A stretch of 64,000 nucleotides of DNA from Apoda limacodes (Eukaryota; Arthropoda; Insecta; Lepidoptera; Limacodidae), in NCBI GenBank assembly GCA_946406115.1, contig OX291543.1, positions 25,632,815-25,696,814 of the forward strand, written 5' to 3'. The notes below the pieces were generated by a model. The model saw only the letters and a program-made list of their open reading frames with translations, was not told the DNA's origin and searched no databases. Position 1 is the first letter of the stretch. The number at the start of each line of letters is the position of its first letter. Positions 1 to 10,613 of the stretch are shown in pieces. The position numbers and the translations under genes are program-made.

Positions 1-427
1 AAACTATCCACCCCCTGGAAACGTCGTAACACCACACCGATCACGCGTTTCACGTGTACATATATTAATCTATGATAATCACGCGATCTCTGTCACCGGG
101 GCAGAGATAGCATGAGCGGCGTGTCTCCACTAGAACAGGTTGCGATCTTCCACAGGCAGTGGGAAGACATACACGGGCGGCCATTAGTTGCAGGAAACGC
201 TTGCGTTCTGATCGCATCGTCGCCTCATCGAGAGGCCTACACTGCTAGCAAAGGCCTTGGTGCCTATCCAAAATCTTTACAATCCTTTCTGCTTAGGGCT
301 TGAGAATGGAAGGCAGTGTTTAGACTCTTGATTGGTCATCAGTCACTAACCGAATGTCGAAACTGTATGACTTAAGCTCAATCGGCAGAGGTGCAAGAAA
401 CTGCAACTCCACAAAACGAAACTTGTA
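1..427. other. Intronic sequence, nothing recognised
   Basis: A 63-codon open frame at 112-303 (plus strand) has no recognisable domain and lies in moderately GC-rich sequence. It could be a retroelement scrap. I see no gene. Confidence 0.5.
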
Positions 428-429
428 TA

Positions 430-838
430 TTTTAGGGTTCCGTAACCAAAGGGTAATTAGCGGAACCCTATTACTAAGACTCCGATGTCACCAGGCGTCA
501 TCTCATGAATCGTAACAGTTAGACAGTTGAAATTTTCACAGAAGATGTATTTCTGTTGCCGCTATAACAACAAATACTAAAAAACAGAATAAAATAAATA
601 TTAAGGGGGCACCCATACAACAAACGTGATTTTTTTGCTCGATATTGATAACGGCAACAGGTAGACGCTTAAAATATTCACAGAATATTTAGTTGTATAG
701 CCACTTTTAAAATAAATAATTAAATTAAATTAAAAAAATTATTAAGGAGGGCTCCCATACAACAAACGTGATTTTTTTGCCATTTTTATTAATAATGGTA
801 CGGAACCCTTCGTGTGCGAGTCCAATTCCCATTTTTTT
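430..838 (+). repeat. Lepidopteran dispersed repeat ending in the GGAACCCT tail
   Basis: It begins TTTTAGGGTTCCGTAACCAA and continues through 'actaagactccgatgtc', 'ttgccgctataacaacaaat' and 'cccatacaacaaacgtga' blocks. It ends GGTACGGAACCCTTCGTGTG CGAGTCC followed by a T-run. The two ends are near inverse of each other (AGGGTTCCGTA versus TACGGAACCCT). The same tail recurs at about 6605-6655 and 54477-54532, and in reverse at about 55318. It is non-coding and looks like a non-autonomous element. The family is very common in moths and butterflies (from memory). Confidence 0.7.
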
Positions 839-999
839 TTCTGTTGTTAATAAGTAAATATGTATATGTATTTAGAAGATGCGTCGCTGTATAGCACGCG
901 TAACAACCGCTGTCGCGCAGTCGTTATAGATTTTTAAACTTCTTTTGCTACAGGAGGTTCTTTCGCGTAAGAATTCGCATAAGAAACGCTTAATCATAA

Positions 1000-1904
1000 T
1001 ATTCACACCGACACAATTAGCGGAACACAAAAAAAGGATTTGAAAGAATGGCAGCAGGTTCTCTTTACTGATGAGTGCAGAGTTCTTTTAAAACAGATCG
1101 ATGGGAGGCAGCGAATATGGAGACGCAAAGGAGAACGCCACATACAGTCTAATTTTGAACACACAGTGGCTTATGGTGGCGGCTCGATTATGGTTTGGGG
1201 AGGGATATGTTTGGGAGCTCGCACGGAGTTAGTGATAGTCACAGGAGGGACCTTGACAGCAGATCGATACACCAGAGAAATTTTAGAAGAACATGTTGTA
1301 CCATTTGCCCCATTTATTGGTGACGACTTTATTCTAATGCAAGATAATGCTCGTGCTCATAGTGCACAATCGGTACAGGCATATCTGAGCCACGTAGGTA
1401 TACCGGTGATGCAGTGGCCAGCAAATTCCCCCGATATGAATCCGATAGAGCATGTCTGGGACTTGCTAAAAAGAAGGGTTAAATCCAGAATGCCACCCCC
1501 CCAACAATCTGAATGAACTTGGAAACGCATTACTTGAGGAGTGGGAGCGGTTGCCTCAAGAAATCATCGATAACATAATCTGTAGCATGCCCAGACGAAT
1601 GGAAACCGTAATCAGAGCAAGAGGGGGAAACACTCGTTATTAATTTTGCTTTAATTTTATTGTTAAATCATTTAATGCTTACTTTTTTTTATTTTTTGTG
1701 ATGGTTCATAATCATCTAAAAATTTCACTTATTTTAAATTTCTTTATTTTTCAATAAAAAATAACTAAGACTTTTCAGAGTTGTTGTTAAAAGATGTTAA
1801 TCAATTTGTTTTTTTGTGTCTAATTACATTTTCGTCAAATATATGCGTTATTATCTCATAGTCTCACTTTTTTTTCTGTTCCGCTAATTGTGCCGGTGGG
1901 TATA
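1000..1904 (+). mobile_element. Internally deleted Tc1/mariner-family element
   Basis: The terminal inverted repeats can be read directly: the left end has CACCGACACAATTAGCGGAA and the right end, reverse-complemented, has CACCGGCACAATTAGCGGAA. TA dinucleotides sit at both outer edges. The left TIR runs within about 20 bp straight into the catalytic half of a transposase, so the N-terminal DNA-binding half has been deleted. At about 0.9 kb it is shorter than a full Tc1 element (usually 1.3-1.7 kb). Confidence 0.82.
1040..1643 (+). pseudogene. Tc1-like transposase, catalytic domain only, frameshifted
   Basis: A DDE catalytic domain with no DNA-binding N-terminus. The motifs are LFTDECRV (first Asp), MQDNARAHSA (second Asp) and NSPDMNPIEHVWDLLKRR (Glu), with 34 residues between the second Asp and the Glu, the DD34E spacing of Tc1 elements. 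Translation is open from an internal Met at 1040 to 1516. The conserved C-terminus (NELGNALLEEWERLPQEII onward) then continues in the next frame to a stop at 1641-1643. The shift lies in a run of seven Cs at about 1495-1501, consistent with a 1-bp insertion. The copy therefore cannot supply intact transposase. It would cut and paste DNA at TA sites if whole (family knowledge). Confidence 0.88.
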
Positions 1905-1955
1905 TAATAAAAAAAATGCAATTGATATTCGGAAGATTACTATCATAAAAACTTT

Positions 1956-2165
1956 AAAACAACCGGCTTTAAAAAGAATAACTACTTATTGCCAAAAATC
2001 TGATCCGAATCACAATTTTTAGTTGGTGACTATGTACCTAACAGTTTATAACCCGCTTCACTTGCATGAAACCAACTTCACACTGTAATTCAGATCAGAT
2101 TTTTGGAAATAAGTAATTATTTTTACCTTTTTAGTGCATCTTTTTGAGGGCGGTTGGGTTTTTTT
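1956..2165. repeat. Hairpin MITE (ACAACCGGCTTTAAAAAG family), copy 1
   Basis: The ends are inverted: AACAACCGGCTTTAAAAAGA on the left and TTTTTGAGGGCGGTTGGG on the right. Internally, TACTTATTGCCAAAAATCTG is mirrored by ATCAGATTTTTGGAAATAAG. The whole unit would fold into a hairpin. A second, shorter copy lies at 6716-6862. No transposase is encoded. Confidence 0.65.
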
Positions 2166-2356
2166 ATTTGTTAGAAAGTTTTTTTTTTTTATTTTTAAGT
2201 GACAAATCACTTTCGTATGTACAGGCGTGATGTTATGTTGTATGATTGTGTAAACAATGCATATTTATGCAAAAGATTGATTTGCTGTAATTTTGTGAAG
2301 TCTGTTGTCTGTTTCCCAAACTCATCATCAAATCTTTATGAAATTTAAATGGGACC

Positions 2357-3455
2357 TTTTCGGTTTTTCCTTTTTTTTTTTTATACCACTAAGGTGGCAA
2401 ACCAGCACACGGTCCGCCTGATGATAAGCGGACACCGTGGCCTATGGAAGCTTGCAACACCAGAAGTATCACTCGCGCGTTGCCGACCCTTCAAAAATCC
2501 AATAACTTCTTTCTTAAAGAACCCCATACTGTAGTCCTTAGTCCTTAGCCTTGGCAGGGAGCGCATTCCACAACTTAAGCGTTCGCGAGAGGAAGTTTCT
2601 CTGAAACCGCACTGTACGCGACCATTTCGGTTCTAAAGTGTGAGAATGAATTCCCTGCCGATGGCGAGCGGTGCGATGGTAGAAAGTAGCCGTGGGCATC
2701 ATTTCGAACAATTCCTCAGAACACATACCATTGTATAAGCGGTAGAACTCACACAGGGAGGCAAAGTCTCTCCTCAGACTTAAGGGCTTCGATACGGCAA
2801 GTGAGTTCGGGATCGTCGACATTCTCAAAGCCCGTCGTTGAACCGAGTCAGAAGGTCCAAGCTGGTATCCGGGTGCACCCGCCAGCGATAGCAGCAGTAC
2901 TCCATATGGGGCCGAACTTGCGACTTGTAAAGCAGCAACCTCTGCCCCGACGTGAAGTACTGCCTCGCTCTGTTGAGTACACCTAGTATTTTGGACGCCT
3001 TCACCTATCTTGTAAATGATCTCGGAACTGAACATCGCTCGAGATGTCAACACTAAGGATCCCAATGCTCTTGGAGATGGAGAGGGGAGTGTTCTGGAAT
3101 TGTGGGACTACAGTGAATGGGGTTTTCTTAGAGGTGAACGCGCAGACTTGTGTCTTTGAAGGGTTGAATCGGACCAAGTTTACCCGTCCCAAGTCAGAGA
3201 CCTTGGACAGTGTGGTCTCGATTTGAGACACAAATTCTCCGCGGTCTTCCTCGGGATGTTTGTACGACCCGTGTAATAAGCGTCTTCAGTACTGTCATCT
3301 GCATAGCAATACATGTTGTTGATGTCCAACATGTCATTGATATGCAGAAGAAAGAGCGTAGGAGACAGCACAGAACCTTGCAGGACACCAGCATTAATGT
3401 CAATGCTATCAGAGCAACTACCGTCAACTACGGTTCGTATGCGTATGCCGGACAA
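2357..3455 (-). pseudogene. APE-type LINE, 5'-truncated copy A (reverse transcriptase end)
   Basis: Minus-strand fragments show RT motif GVLQGSVLSPTLFLLHIND and the catalytic YADD in CYADDSTEDAYYTGR. The conserved C-terminal segment follows (FYRLYNGMCSEELFEMMPTA, then TARHRQGIHSHTLEPKWSRT). The frames are broken by several shifts. The 3' end is a short A-run (T-run at 2368-2380 on the plus strand) after TTTGCCACCTTAGTGGTATA. The copy is truncated at about 3455, just after the VDGSCSDS segment. The same family supplies the fragments at 9.7, 17.2, 20.3, 22.6, 36.4, 38.2-42.0, 45.9, 52.6 and 56.5 kb. Family placement (Jockey/CR1 group) is from memory. Confidence 0.85.
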
Positions 3456-4484
3456 AAATGTAAAATGCCGGACGGTAATAAAAACGGCCACTTTTAGCAG
3501 AAATGCCAACTACAACTCACAGATATTATTTAGAACCTATATAAAACCTTCTAAAAATAGCTTATGACTAGCTTTATATTTGCGACATCTGGATTTTAGA
3601 AATTCGTTTTCTATGAAGAGAACATTGAGGATATCTAATGGCGGCGCTAGTTAGCTGCTATTTGCGCCTTAAGCGTGCCAGAACGTAACTTTTGTACCAT
3701 TTTTCGTTACTTTTGACCCCTGCGTGTTACTTAAATGTTTCACTACTCGAAATGTAACCTTTGCGTTACTTTAAGTAGTAGAATATTATATTACAATTTA
3801 TTCAACAGATGAGCGTTTATTTACGCTATGGTTAGGTATCACACGAAATTTGAAGCTGTGTCACTGCACTGCAGAAAATATTTTTTTTATCCAGCTTTGT
3901 TTTAAGTTTAAATTTTAAAGACCAGTGTAATTTAAAAAAAAAAAATTTTTTCTTAAAAGTCTTAAATACACTTTAAAATAGGAAAATTTTGACTGACGCC
4001 CTTGCTCACAAGGACCCCATAAATAAAGTCACTATAACGCCTGGGTATATTTATAAATCAATACAAAACGTTGAGCAGAAATAAAATAACAGTATATAAA
4101 AAACGTTTTCTTGTTAAAGAAAGTAAATTGTTATATGAAATCGAATCGGAAACGCATTAGGACATCACTATTTGATAATCGAGCTGTCAAAAGTTAAATA
4201 TATAAATGGTTGGAATTAGTAAAGGTATGAAGTTAATTTTTTATTTAAATGGTTTTTAAATGTTTTAAACATATTTTTTAGAAAAAAAAACCACATGTGA
4301 AAGAGCATGAGACTCCACGTCCAGAGTAATGTTAAATAAAAATGAAGTACATAATTGAAGTTTAATTTTTGTACCTATTTATCTTATTTTCCCGCACTCG
4401 ATTTAAAAAGCAGAGGACCAAAACCGGGAGTGACATGTGTCGACACGATGAGTATTTACGATGAAGTTATACACCTCGACAGTT
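3456..4484. other. AT-rich intronic sequence, no feature seen
   Basis: No coding signal, inverted repeat or known repeat could be recognised. Poly-A and poly-T runs are frequent. Confidence 0.5.
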
Positions 4485-4487
4485 TTA

Positions 4488-5075
4488 GGTTACGTTCACA
4501 CGGCGCAATTTTTCTCGTATACCGTAAACGAGATTTTTTCGAATATCGTAGTGACAACAAAATTTGTATGGCAACTCTGAAAATCGTTCACACAGCGTCT
4601 ATGCGAGAAAAGCTCGTATTCGAGACATATTTTTTACCATTTACCGTAGGGTTTTGCTACCGGGGGTGCGAGATTCTCGAAACGATTTTATCGAATGCGA
4701 TGCTCAGTGGCGCTTATGTTTACGTTGATTCGTTCACACACGCAAACTGGTTTCTCGTATACGAGACGTGCGGGCATGCAGCAGGCAGTTGTGTTTGTGA
4801 CGTCTTCGGCGAAGGTCATGATGGAGGACGTACTGCCGATTACGATCGAGTTATATAGCACGCTTATCGAGCATCGACCCATAATATAGGGTAAATCATT
4901 AGACAACTAAATTATGGCACACAACTGGTGGTGTGAACGGCGGCCAAGTATACAGGAAGACCGCATACGTGAAAAAACCGAATGGACCTCGCACCGTGGT
5001 GAACGGCCGTCTCGTATACGGTAAAATAGTATGCGAGAAAATATCGAATCGAATAGTCGCCGTGTGAATGTAGCC
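4488..5075. mobile_element. PIF/Harbinger-like MITE
   Basis: Ends match as inverted repeats: GGTTACGTTCACACGGCG on the left and, reverse-complemented, GGCTACATTCACACGGCG on the right. Each end is flanked by TTA (4485-4487 and 5076-5078), the 3-bp duplication typical of PIF/Harbinger elements. The element is 588 bp with no transposase. Short palindromic pieces of the type CTCGTATACGAG recur inside. A 167-codon open frame crossing the left end is incidental. Confidence 0.75.
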
Positions 5076-5078
5076 TTA

Positions 5079-6040
5079 GGCTTCCAAAATATTACGAACA
5101 TGGCAACCAATGGCCGTCACCTGCACCTCACCCCAACAGGCATTAAGGTTTCATAGACCGTACTAGGCGGAACTGCAATGCAACAGAGCTGCGCGGCATG
5201 GCGCGACAATTTTACTCCGCCATTCGTTTAGCAACCTTGGCGCAAGATGGAGGAAATTTACATAATATGTAGACGTGATAATTGTTTATATAATGAAATT
5301 TTGTAAATAACGCTATTCATACATAGGTAGACGGGATAGATTAAATAATTGTTTAGCCTGCCAAGTCGATATAGTAAATAGGGTACGGGTTCGAGGAGAA
5401 AATAGTTTGTTCGAATAAAGTACATAATATATAATGTCCAGAGGTTCCAAATTCCTAATTACTTTAATTTTTAAGAAAGTCCCTTCAAAATTTTTTCAGT
5501 TAGGTATGTATAGAGTTACGCGTTGCCAATAAATATATGTGCTCTGAAAAAATCTGAATACCGGCTTGATACCTACTCAAAATATAATATTTGAAAGGAT
5601 TAAACAAATATTATTTTGTCAGGTACCATTCATGCAAAATTAAATTTTGTTAAAGTAAAATTCCCTATTCTTGTCTTACTTCTTTTACAAACTAACATAA
5701 AAGATGTGCAGTGTCGGGCCGCTTGCTATATTCTTAGATCCGGTATAAGACATATATATTCTCATCTGTTATTTAATGATAATAAATGATAATATACACA
5801 CATTAGTATGTTTGCAATATATATATATAATTTTTCAAGTAAGCGTGCATTGCCAAAAAGTTCTCAAAGGAGTCTCGGGCCCGATTTTTGTGAAAACTAA
5901 AACTGAATCATCAGTTGATTATGAAAAAGAAAAAACACATACACTGTATAATTACAGTAATATTTAATAGTGTCGCTAAATAGGGAACGAATTCTGGGAA
6001 GTAATGTCATACGGGAAGCTTAGAAGAAAGGAAATTGATG
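5079..6040. other. Intronic sequence, no feature seen
   Basis: AT-rich with no gene. A short AT dinucleotide run lies near 5815-5830. Confidence 0.5.
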
Positions 6041-6044
6041 GAAT

Positions 6045-6180
6045 TTTAACAAACTTGAAATCTCATTACTGGAGAAATTGTCGTGAATTAGTCGTCCATT
6101 ACTCGTGAAGAATATAATTTTTTTTTTTTTTCATTTTTTAAAGTCGATTTATGCGAAGGCGATCGTAAATTACTATTTTA
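6045..6180 (-). repeat. Fragment of the 6.9-9.7 kb foldback family
   Basis: The block 'ctggagaaattgtcgtgaat ... gaagaatataatt ... aaagtcgatttatgcgaagg cgatcgtaaa' matches the left-arm subunits of the element at 6923-9661. It lies outside that element, so it is a detached copy. Confidence 0.6.
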
Positions 6181-6204
6181 TTTTTCTTAGGTTACCTATA
6201 CCTA

Positions 6205-6460
6205 TTAAACCTTAACTAATTCGAAATGATGGCCATTGCTCTCAATAAATAGCTGGATTCGACGGCTCAAGGATTGTACAGCATTCAGCATCACAATATT
6301 ATTGATTCCGTTTAGAATACTTTCCCAAAGATCGTTTCTAATAATCAATTGCATTATACGTGTCTTAGTAGATTTCGTTTTTACATACCCCCAGAGAAAA
6401 AAATCTAAAGGGGTGAGATCCGGTACCTCGCTGGCGACGGCACACAGCACCATGAGGCGC
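6205..6460 (-). pseudogene. Mariner/IS630-type transposase C-terminal remnant
   Basis: The minus-strand product contains PDLTPLDFFLWGYVKTKSTK, then residues ending RRIQLFIESNGHHFELVKV. This is the C-terminal block of a widespread insect DDE_3 (IS630/Tc1/mariner superfamily) transposase group, in which 'SPDLTPxDFFLWGYxK' surrounds the last catalytic acidic residue. Only about 80 residues remain, without the first two catalytic Asp residues, so it is inactive. No terminal repeats were found around it. Confidence 0.72.
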
Positions 6461-6489
6461 CATCTATTATTAAGCGAAACAGTAACACA

Positions 6490-6660
6490 TGTGTTTGTTG
6501 AAAACGATATTCAATGTTCAGGAACGTCGGGCTTGGTCAGCAACTGGATGGGTGACCGCTTAGCGGCACACTTTTTGTTTGTGTTTGTAAATTATGTAAA
6601 TGATGGTAGGTACGGAACCATTGGTGCGCGAGTCCGACTCATACTTGGCTGGTTTTTTTC
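6490..6660 (+). repeat. 5S rRNA-derived SINE, copy 1
   Basis: The head carries the 3' half of a 5S rRNA sequence: GGAACGTCGGGCTTGGTCAG and then CAACTGGATGGGTGACCGCT, with the internal promoter region degraded. It is joined to the lepidopteran tail GGTACGGAACCATTGGTGCG CGAGTCCGACTC and a T-run. It is not a functional 5S gene: the 5' half is unrecognisable. Confidence 0.75.
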
Positions 6661-6715
6661 TTTTACTCTGGCCTTTAACCACGAAAAGATATTAAAAAAA
6701 GTTTTTAACAATAAA

Positions 6716-6862
6716 AAACAACCGGCTTCAAAAAGATGTACCCAACAATTTATAACACACTTCACTTGCATGAAACTGTAAAACTGTAATTCAGATCAGA
6801 TTTTTGGAAATAAGTTATTATTTTTACCTGTTTAGTTTATATTTTTGAAGGCGGTTGTTTTT
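6716..6862. repeat. Hairpin MITE (ACAACCGGCTTTAAAAAG family), copy 2
   Basis: It starts AACAACCGGCTTCAAAAAGA, contains ATTCAGATCAGATTTTTGGA, and ends TTTTTGAAGGCGGTTGTT. It is shorter than copy 1 because the left inner arm is lost. Confidence 0.62.
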
Positions 6863-6922
6863 GTGTTAGTGACGAATTGCTTTTTTCGTACACTGAAAAC
6901 ATTCATACTCGAACAAAATATT

Positions 6923-9661
6923 ACATCTGTAAAGTTAGCATAGCCATTTTAGAAAATCGTGATCATTTCGAAATTTGTCGCAAAATTGTCGTGGAAACAA
7001 AAAAATTGTCACACTTTTAATTATGTTTTATACGCCCTGGATATGCCAACATAACAGTTAAGTTAGCATTTACCACCCCTGTAACTTCGTAAATATTGTT
7101 CGAAATATTAGCCGTGAAGAAAATAATTAATTTTTTTTTTAATTTTTTAAAGTCGATTTATGCGAAGACGATCGTAAAGTTAGCATAACCACCCCTGTAT
7201 CTCCGTGAATATTTTTCGGAATTGGCGTCTGCGTAATGGAGAAATTGTCGTAAATTAGTTGTGAAGAATAAAAATTGATTTATCAATTTTTTTTTGTTTA
7301 AAGTCTTTTAATGCGAAGGCGACCAAAAAGTTAGCATTGCCACCCCTGTATCTCCGTGAGTGTTCTTCGGAATTGGAATCTAATTAATTTAGAACTTGTA
7401 TATTTTTTGTATATTATATTGTAATTATATCAAGCAGTAATAAAGCAGCAAAGTTTGCTGCTTTATTGCCGCTAATTAGTTATGGAAATAAAATGTTTAC
7501 CGCTTTTTTATTTTTTTATTTTACCAACAACGCTCCTACTCCAAGGAGAGGTCTGTGCCCCTGTAGTGGGGCGTATAACGGGTGAGGCAAACTAATGTCT
7601 ATGTGAACCGATATACAATTTGATAATTAAATTAAGGGGGCAGACCAATTACAATGAATATTCACGGAGATACAGGGGTGGTACTGCTAACTTTACGGAC
7701 TTAAAAAAATTGAAAATCAATTTATATTCTTCACGACCAATTTATGACTAATTCACGACAATTTCTCCATTACTCAGATTCCAATTCCAAAGAAGATTCA
7801 CGGAGATACAGGGGTGGCAATGCTAACTTTACGGTCACCATCTAATGAATAGACTTTAAACGACAAAAAAATTGAAAATCAATTTTATTCTTCAAAACTA
7901 ATTTACGAATAATTCACGACAATTTCTCTATTACTCCGATTCTAATTCCAAACAATATTCACGGAGATACAGGGGTGGTAATGCTAACTTTATTTATATT
8001 CTTCACGACCAATTTCGGGTAATTCACGACAATTTCTCTATTACTCAAATTCCAATTCCAAAGAATATTCACGGAGATACAGGGGGTGGTAATGCTAACT
8101 TCACGGTCGCCATCGCATTATTAGACGTTAAAAAATGAAAAAAATTGAAAATTAAATATAAATTCTTCACGACAATTTCTCCATTAGATCTCAATTTCGA
8201 ACAATCTTCACGGAGTTACAAGGGTGGTAATGCTAACTTAACTGTTATATTGGCATTACCATGGCATATAAAAAAAATTAACAGCTCGACAATTTTTTTG
8301 TTTCCACAACAATTTTGCGACAAATTTCGCTAAAACAACAACTAAAATAAATCACAAAAATGTTACATGCCATGAAACTGAATGCCACCAGAACACAATG
8401 AAAAGCATTGGCCCTGAGTATACCGACAGAAAAGTGCCTCTGCTTTCCTCAAGAAAAATTGCCCCTTTTCATAAAAGTAGTTTTAATTTTTTTTGTTAAG
8501 TTATCCTATTTTTATATAGAAGGCATTTCTATGCACACGGTTGGTATTACAAAATTTTGCTACCTAGCCTACCTTTCCCTCTGTAATATCATTTAAATAT
8601 ACTACGAAAGTAAAGGCTAAGGCAATCAAATAAGAATCTCTAGGACAGGTAAAGAAAATAGGTAGGGTTGCAGTGTACAAAAACGTTAAAAATTGCCGAA
8701 TTATCGTAATTTGAGTACATGAACTAGGTAGTACAACGAAAAACACCCTGGCCTTTGTTTACTTGTAAACAAAACAGATTTGTCAATGGACGGTTTAGCT
8801 GACATAAATATCTGAGCTTTGTTGGAATAGTCAACATATTGAGCAAAACAAATGTAAGGAATAAGTACTTGTTATGAAATAAATGGGACAACTGGAAGCT
8901 ATAGGAGGCGCATATTTAAAGCGTAGTACTGTAATGTCTGGTACTCATGTCATGAGCTTGCCAGTCGACGATTGCCGGTGACCGTTAACGCGAGCAGTCG
9001 CAAACACTGTCGCTCGATTGTAGGCTTGTCAACTCTAAAAAATATTATAATCGACCTTAAAAATGAAAAAAAAAGAAAATTGATTTTTATTCTTCACATC
9101 TAATTAACGACTAATTCCCGACAATTTCTCCATTACTCAGATTTCAATTCCGAAAAATTCGGCAATTTTCTTTACGACCAATTTACGACTAATTCACGAC
9201 AATTTCTCCATTAATTAGATTTCAATTTCGAAAAATATTCACGGAGTTCCAGGGGTGCTAATGCTTATTTTACGACTAATTCACGACAATTTCTCTATTA
9301 CTCAGATTCCAATTCCAAAAAATATACACGGAGATACAGTGGTGGAAATGCTAACTTTACGGTCGCCATCGCATTAATCGACTTTAAAAAATGAAAATAA
9401 TTGAAAATTGATTTATATTCTTCACGACTAATTTACGACTAAATCACGACCATTTCTCCATTAATTAGATTTCAAATTCCAACAATATTCACGTAGTTAC
9501 ATGGGTGGTATTGCTAACTTAACTATTAAGTTGGCATTACAGGGCATATAAAATAAAATAAAAGCGCGACAATTTTATTTGGTTCCACGATAAATTTGCG
9601 ACAATTTTCGAATGATTGCAATTACGAATTTCTAAAATGGTATTGCTAACTTAACAGACGT
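6923..9661. mobile_element. Decayed foldback-like element with subrepeated arms
   Basis: The termini are inverted: left CATCTGTAAAGTTAGCATAG, right (reverse complement) GTCTGTTAAGTTAGCAATAC, both continuing into CCATTTTAGAAA and GTCGCAAA-type blocks. The left arm (to about 7390) and right arm (7640-8330, with a second right-arm copy at 9040-9661) consist of degenerate subunits of about 110-160 bp. These subunits carry ACGGAGATACAGGGGTGG, GCTAACTTTACGG and ACGACAATTTCTCCATTA. Orientation flips between 7390 and 7640. A short LINE 3'-tail-like segment (about 7530-7595, 'aggagaggtctgtgcccctg') sits at the centre, and 8330-9040 is unrelated sequence. No target duplication is visible, in keeping with age. 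No transposase is present. Confidence 0.68.
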
Positions 9662-9719
9662 TCGTTTTAGTATCTGTGAATTTCTGTTTATTTTTTACTA
9701 TGAGGATAAAGTTCTTGCC

Positions 9720-10086
9720 GAAGGCAAGCAATGCAATGGTAGGCAGTTGGCAATGGCATCATGGCATAATTCTCTTTGCCTCAAGGTACAGTGCTGATTT
9801 TCTCTATTGAGTACCTACAATAAGAATTTGGGACGTCGATCTTTTACTAAATCTTGAAACTAAACGTCGCTAGGGGAAGGATCTCAATGGTCTTGGAGCT
9901 GGTAAGGGGTCTTTTTCTGGAATTTTGGACCCGCAGTAACTGAGGTTATCATAGCAATGAACACGCAGACTTGTGTCTTTGCTTGGGTTGAATCGGATCC
10001 GACCACGGTTTTCAGTCTCCAATCAGAGACATTTCCCAGAGTGGTCAACACGTTCTTCGCGCCTTTCTTCCATAACGAAACGAGGG
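9720..10086 (-). pseudogene. LINE copy B, part 1, interrupted by the foldback palindrome
   Basis: Degraded RT-downstream sequence matches copy A on the minus strand (e.g. 'aacacgcagacttgtgtctt tg', 'ttgaatcgga', 'acgaaacgagggatgttt'). It stops at the left target duplication of the large palindrome. The same LINE resumes at 17182, so the palindrome inserted into an already resident LINE. Confidence 0.72.
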
Positions 10087-10095
10087 ATGTTTCTC
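10087..10095. repeat. Target-site duplication, left (ATGTTTCTC)
   Basis: This 9-bp direct repeat is repeated exactly at 17173-17181 and brackets the 7.1-kb palindrome. The bases on either side differ, so the duplication is exactly 9 bp. Confidence 0.88.
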
Positions 10096-10613
10096 ATGTC
10101 TGTGAAGTTAGCACCCCAATTCGCAGCACCCCCGAATTTAGGGTGAGTTCTGGGTCCTTTTACAATAGTTCTAGAGTTCCCGACGGGGTGCAATGATAGT
10201 TCTGCCCTTGGGGGGACAGAATTAAAAAAAAAAAAAATGGGGTGCTAACTTCATGCCGCACCCCTTTTTCTTCAAAAAATAGTTCTGTATTTTTTTTTAG
10301 GTCGTTCTACAATAGTTCTAGAGTTCCTGAAGCATTTCACGAATAGTTCTGTAAAAATTCAAAAGATATGATTTTTTTTCGGAAAATAACATTTTTAAAC
10401 GACCCAATCCACACACGAGCTAATATAACCGGTCTAATTGGTTAACATCGACATCAATATGAAAAGACACTCGGTACAAATGTTGAAAGGTATGTTACGT
10501 GAGCAAATAGTAAGAGAAATAAATAATATTATTAAAAATCACCATTTGCCAATTTCACGGTTACATAAATTTCTTAAATTATAGGTATCTTGAAATAATC
10601 ATAACAAAACGAA

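Noticed and set aside
4355..4858. 167-codon open frame, plus strand
   Set aside because: It crosses the left end of the Harbinger-like MITE and reads through its palindromes. No domain.
6236..6781. 181-codon open frame, plus strand
   Set aside because: It runs antisense through a transposase remnant, then through a 5S-derived SINE and a MITE. It is a chance concatenation.
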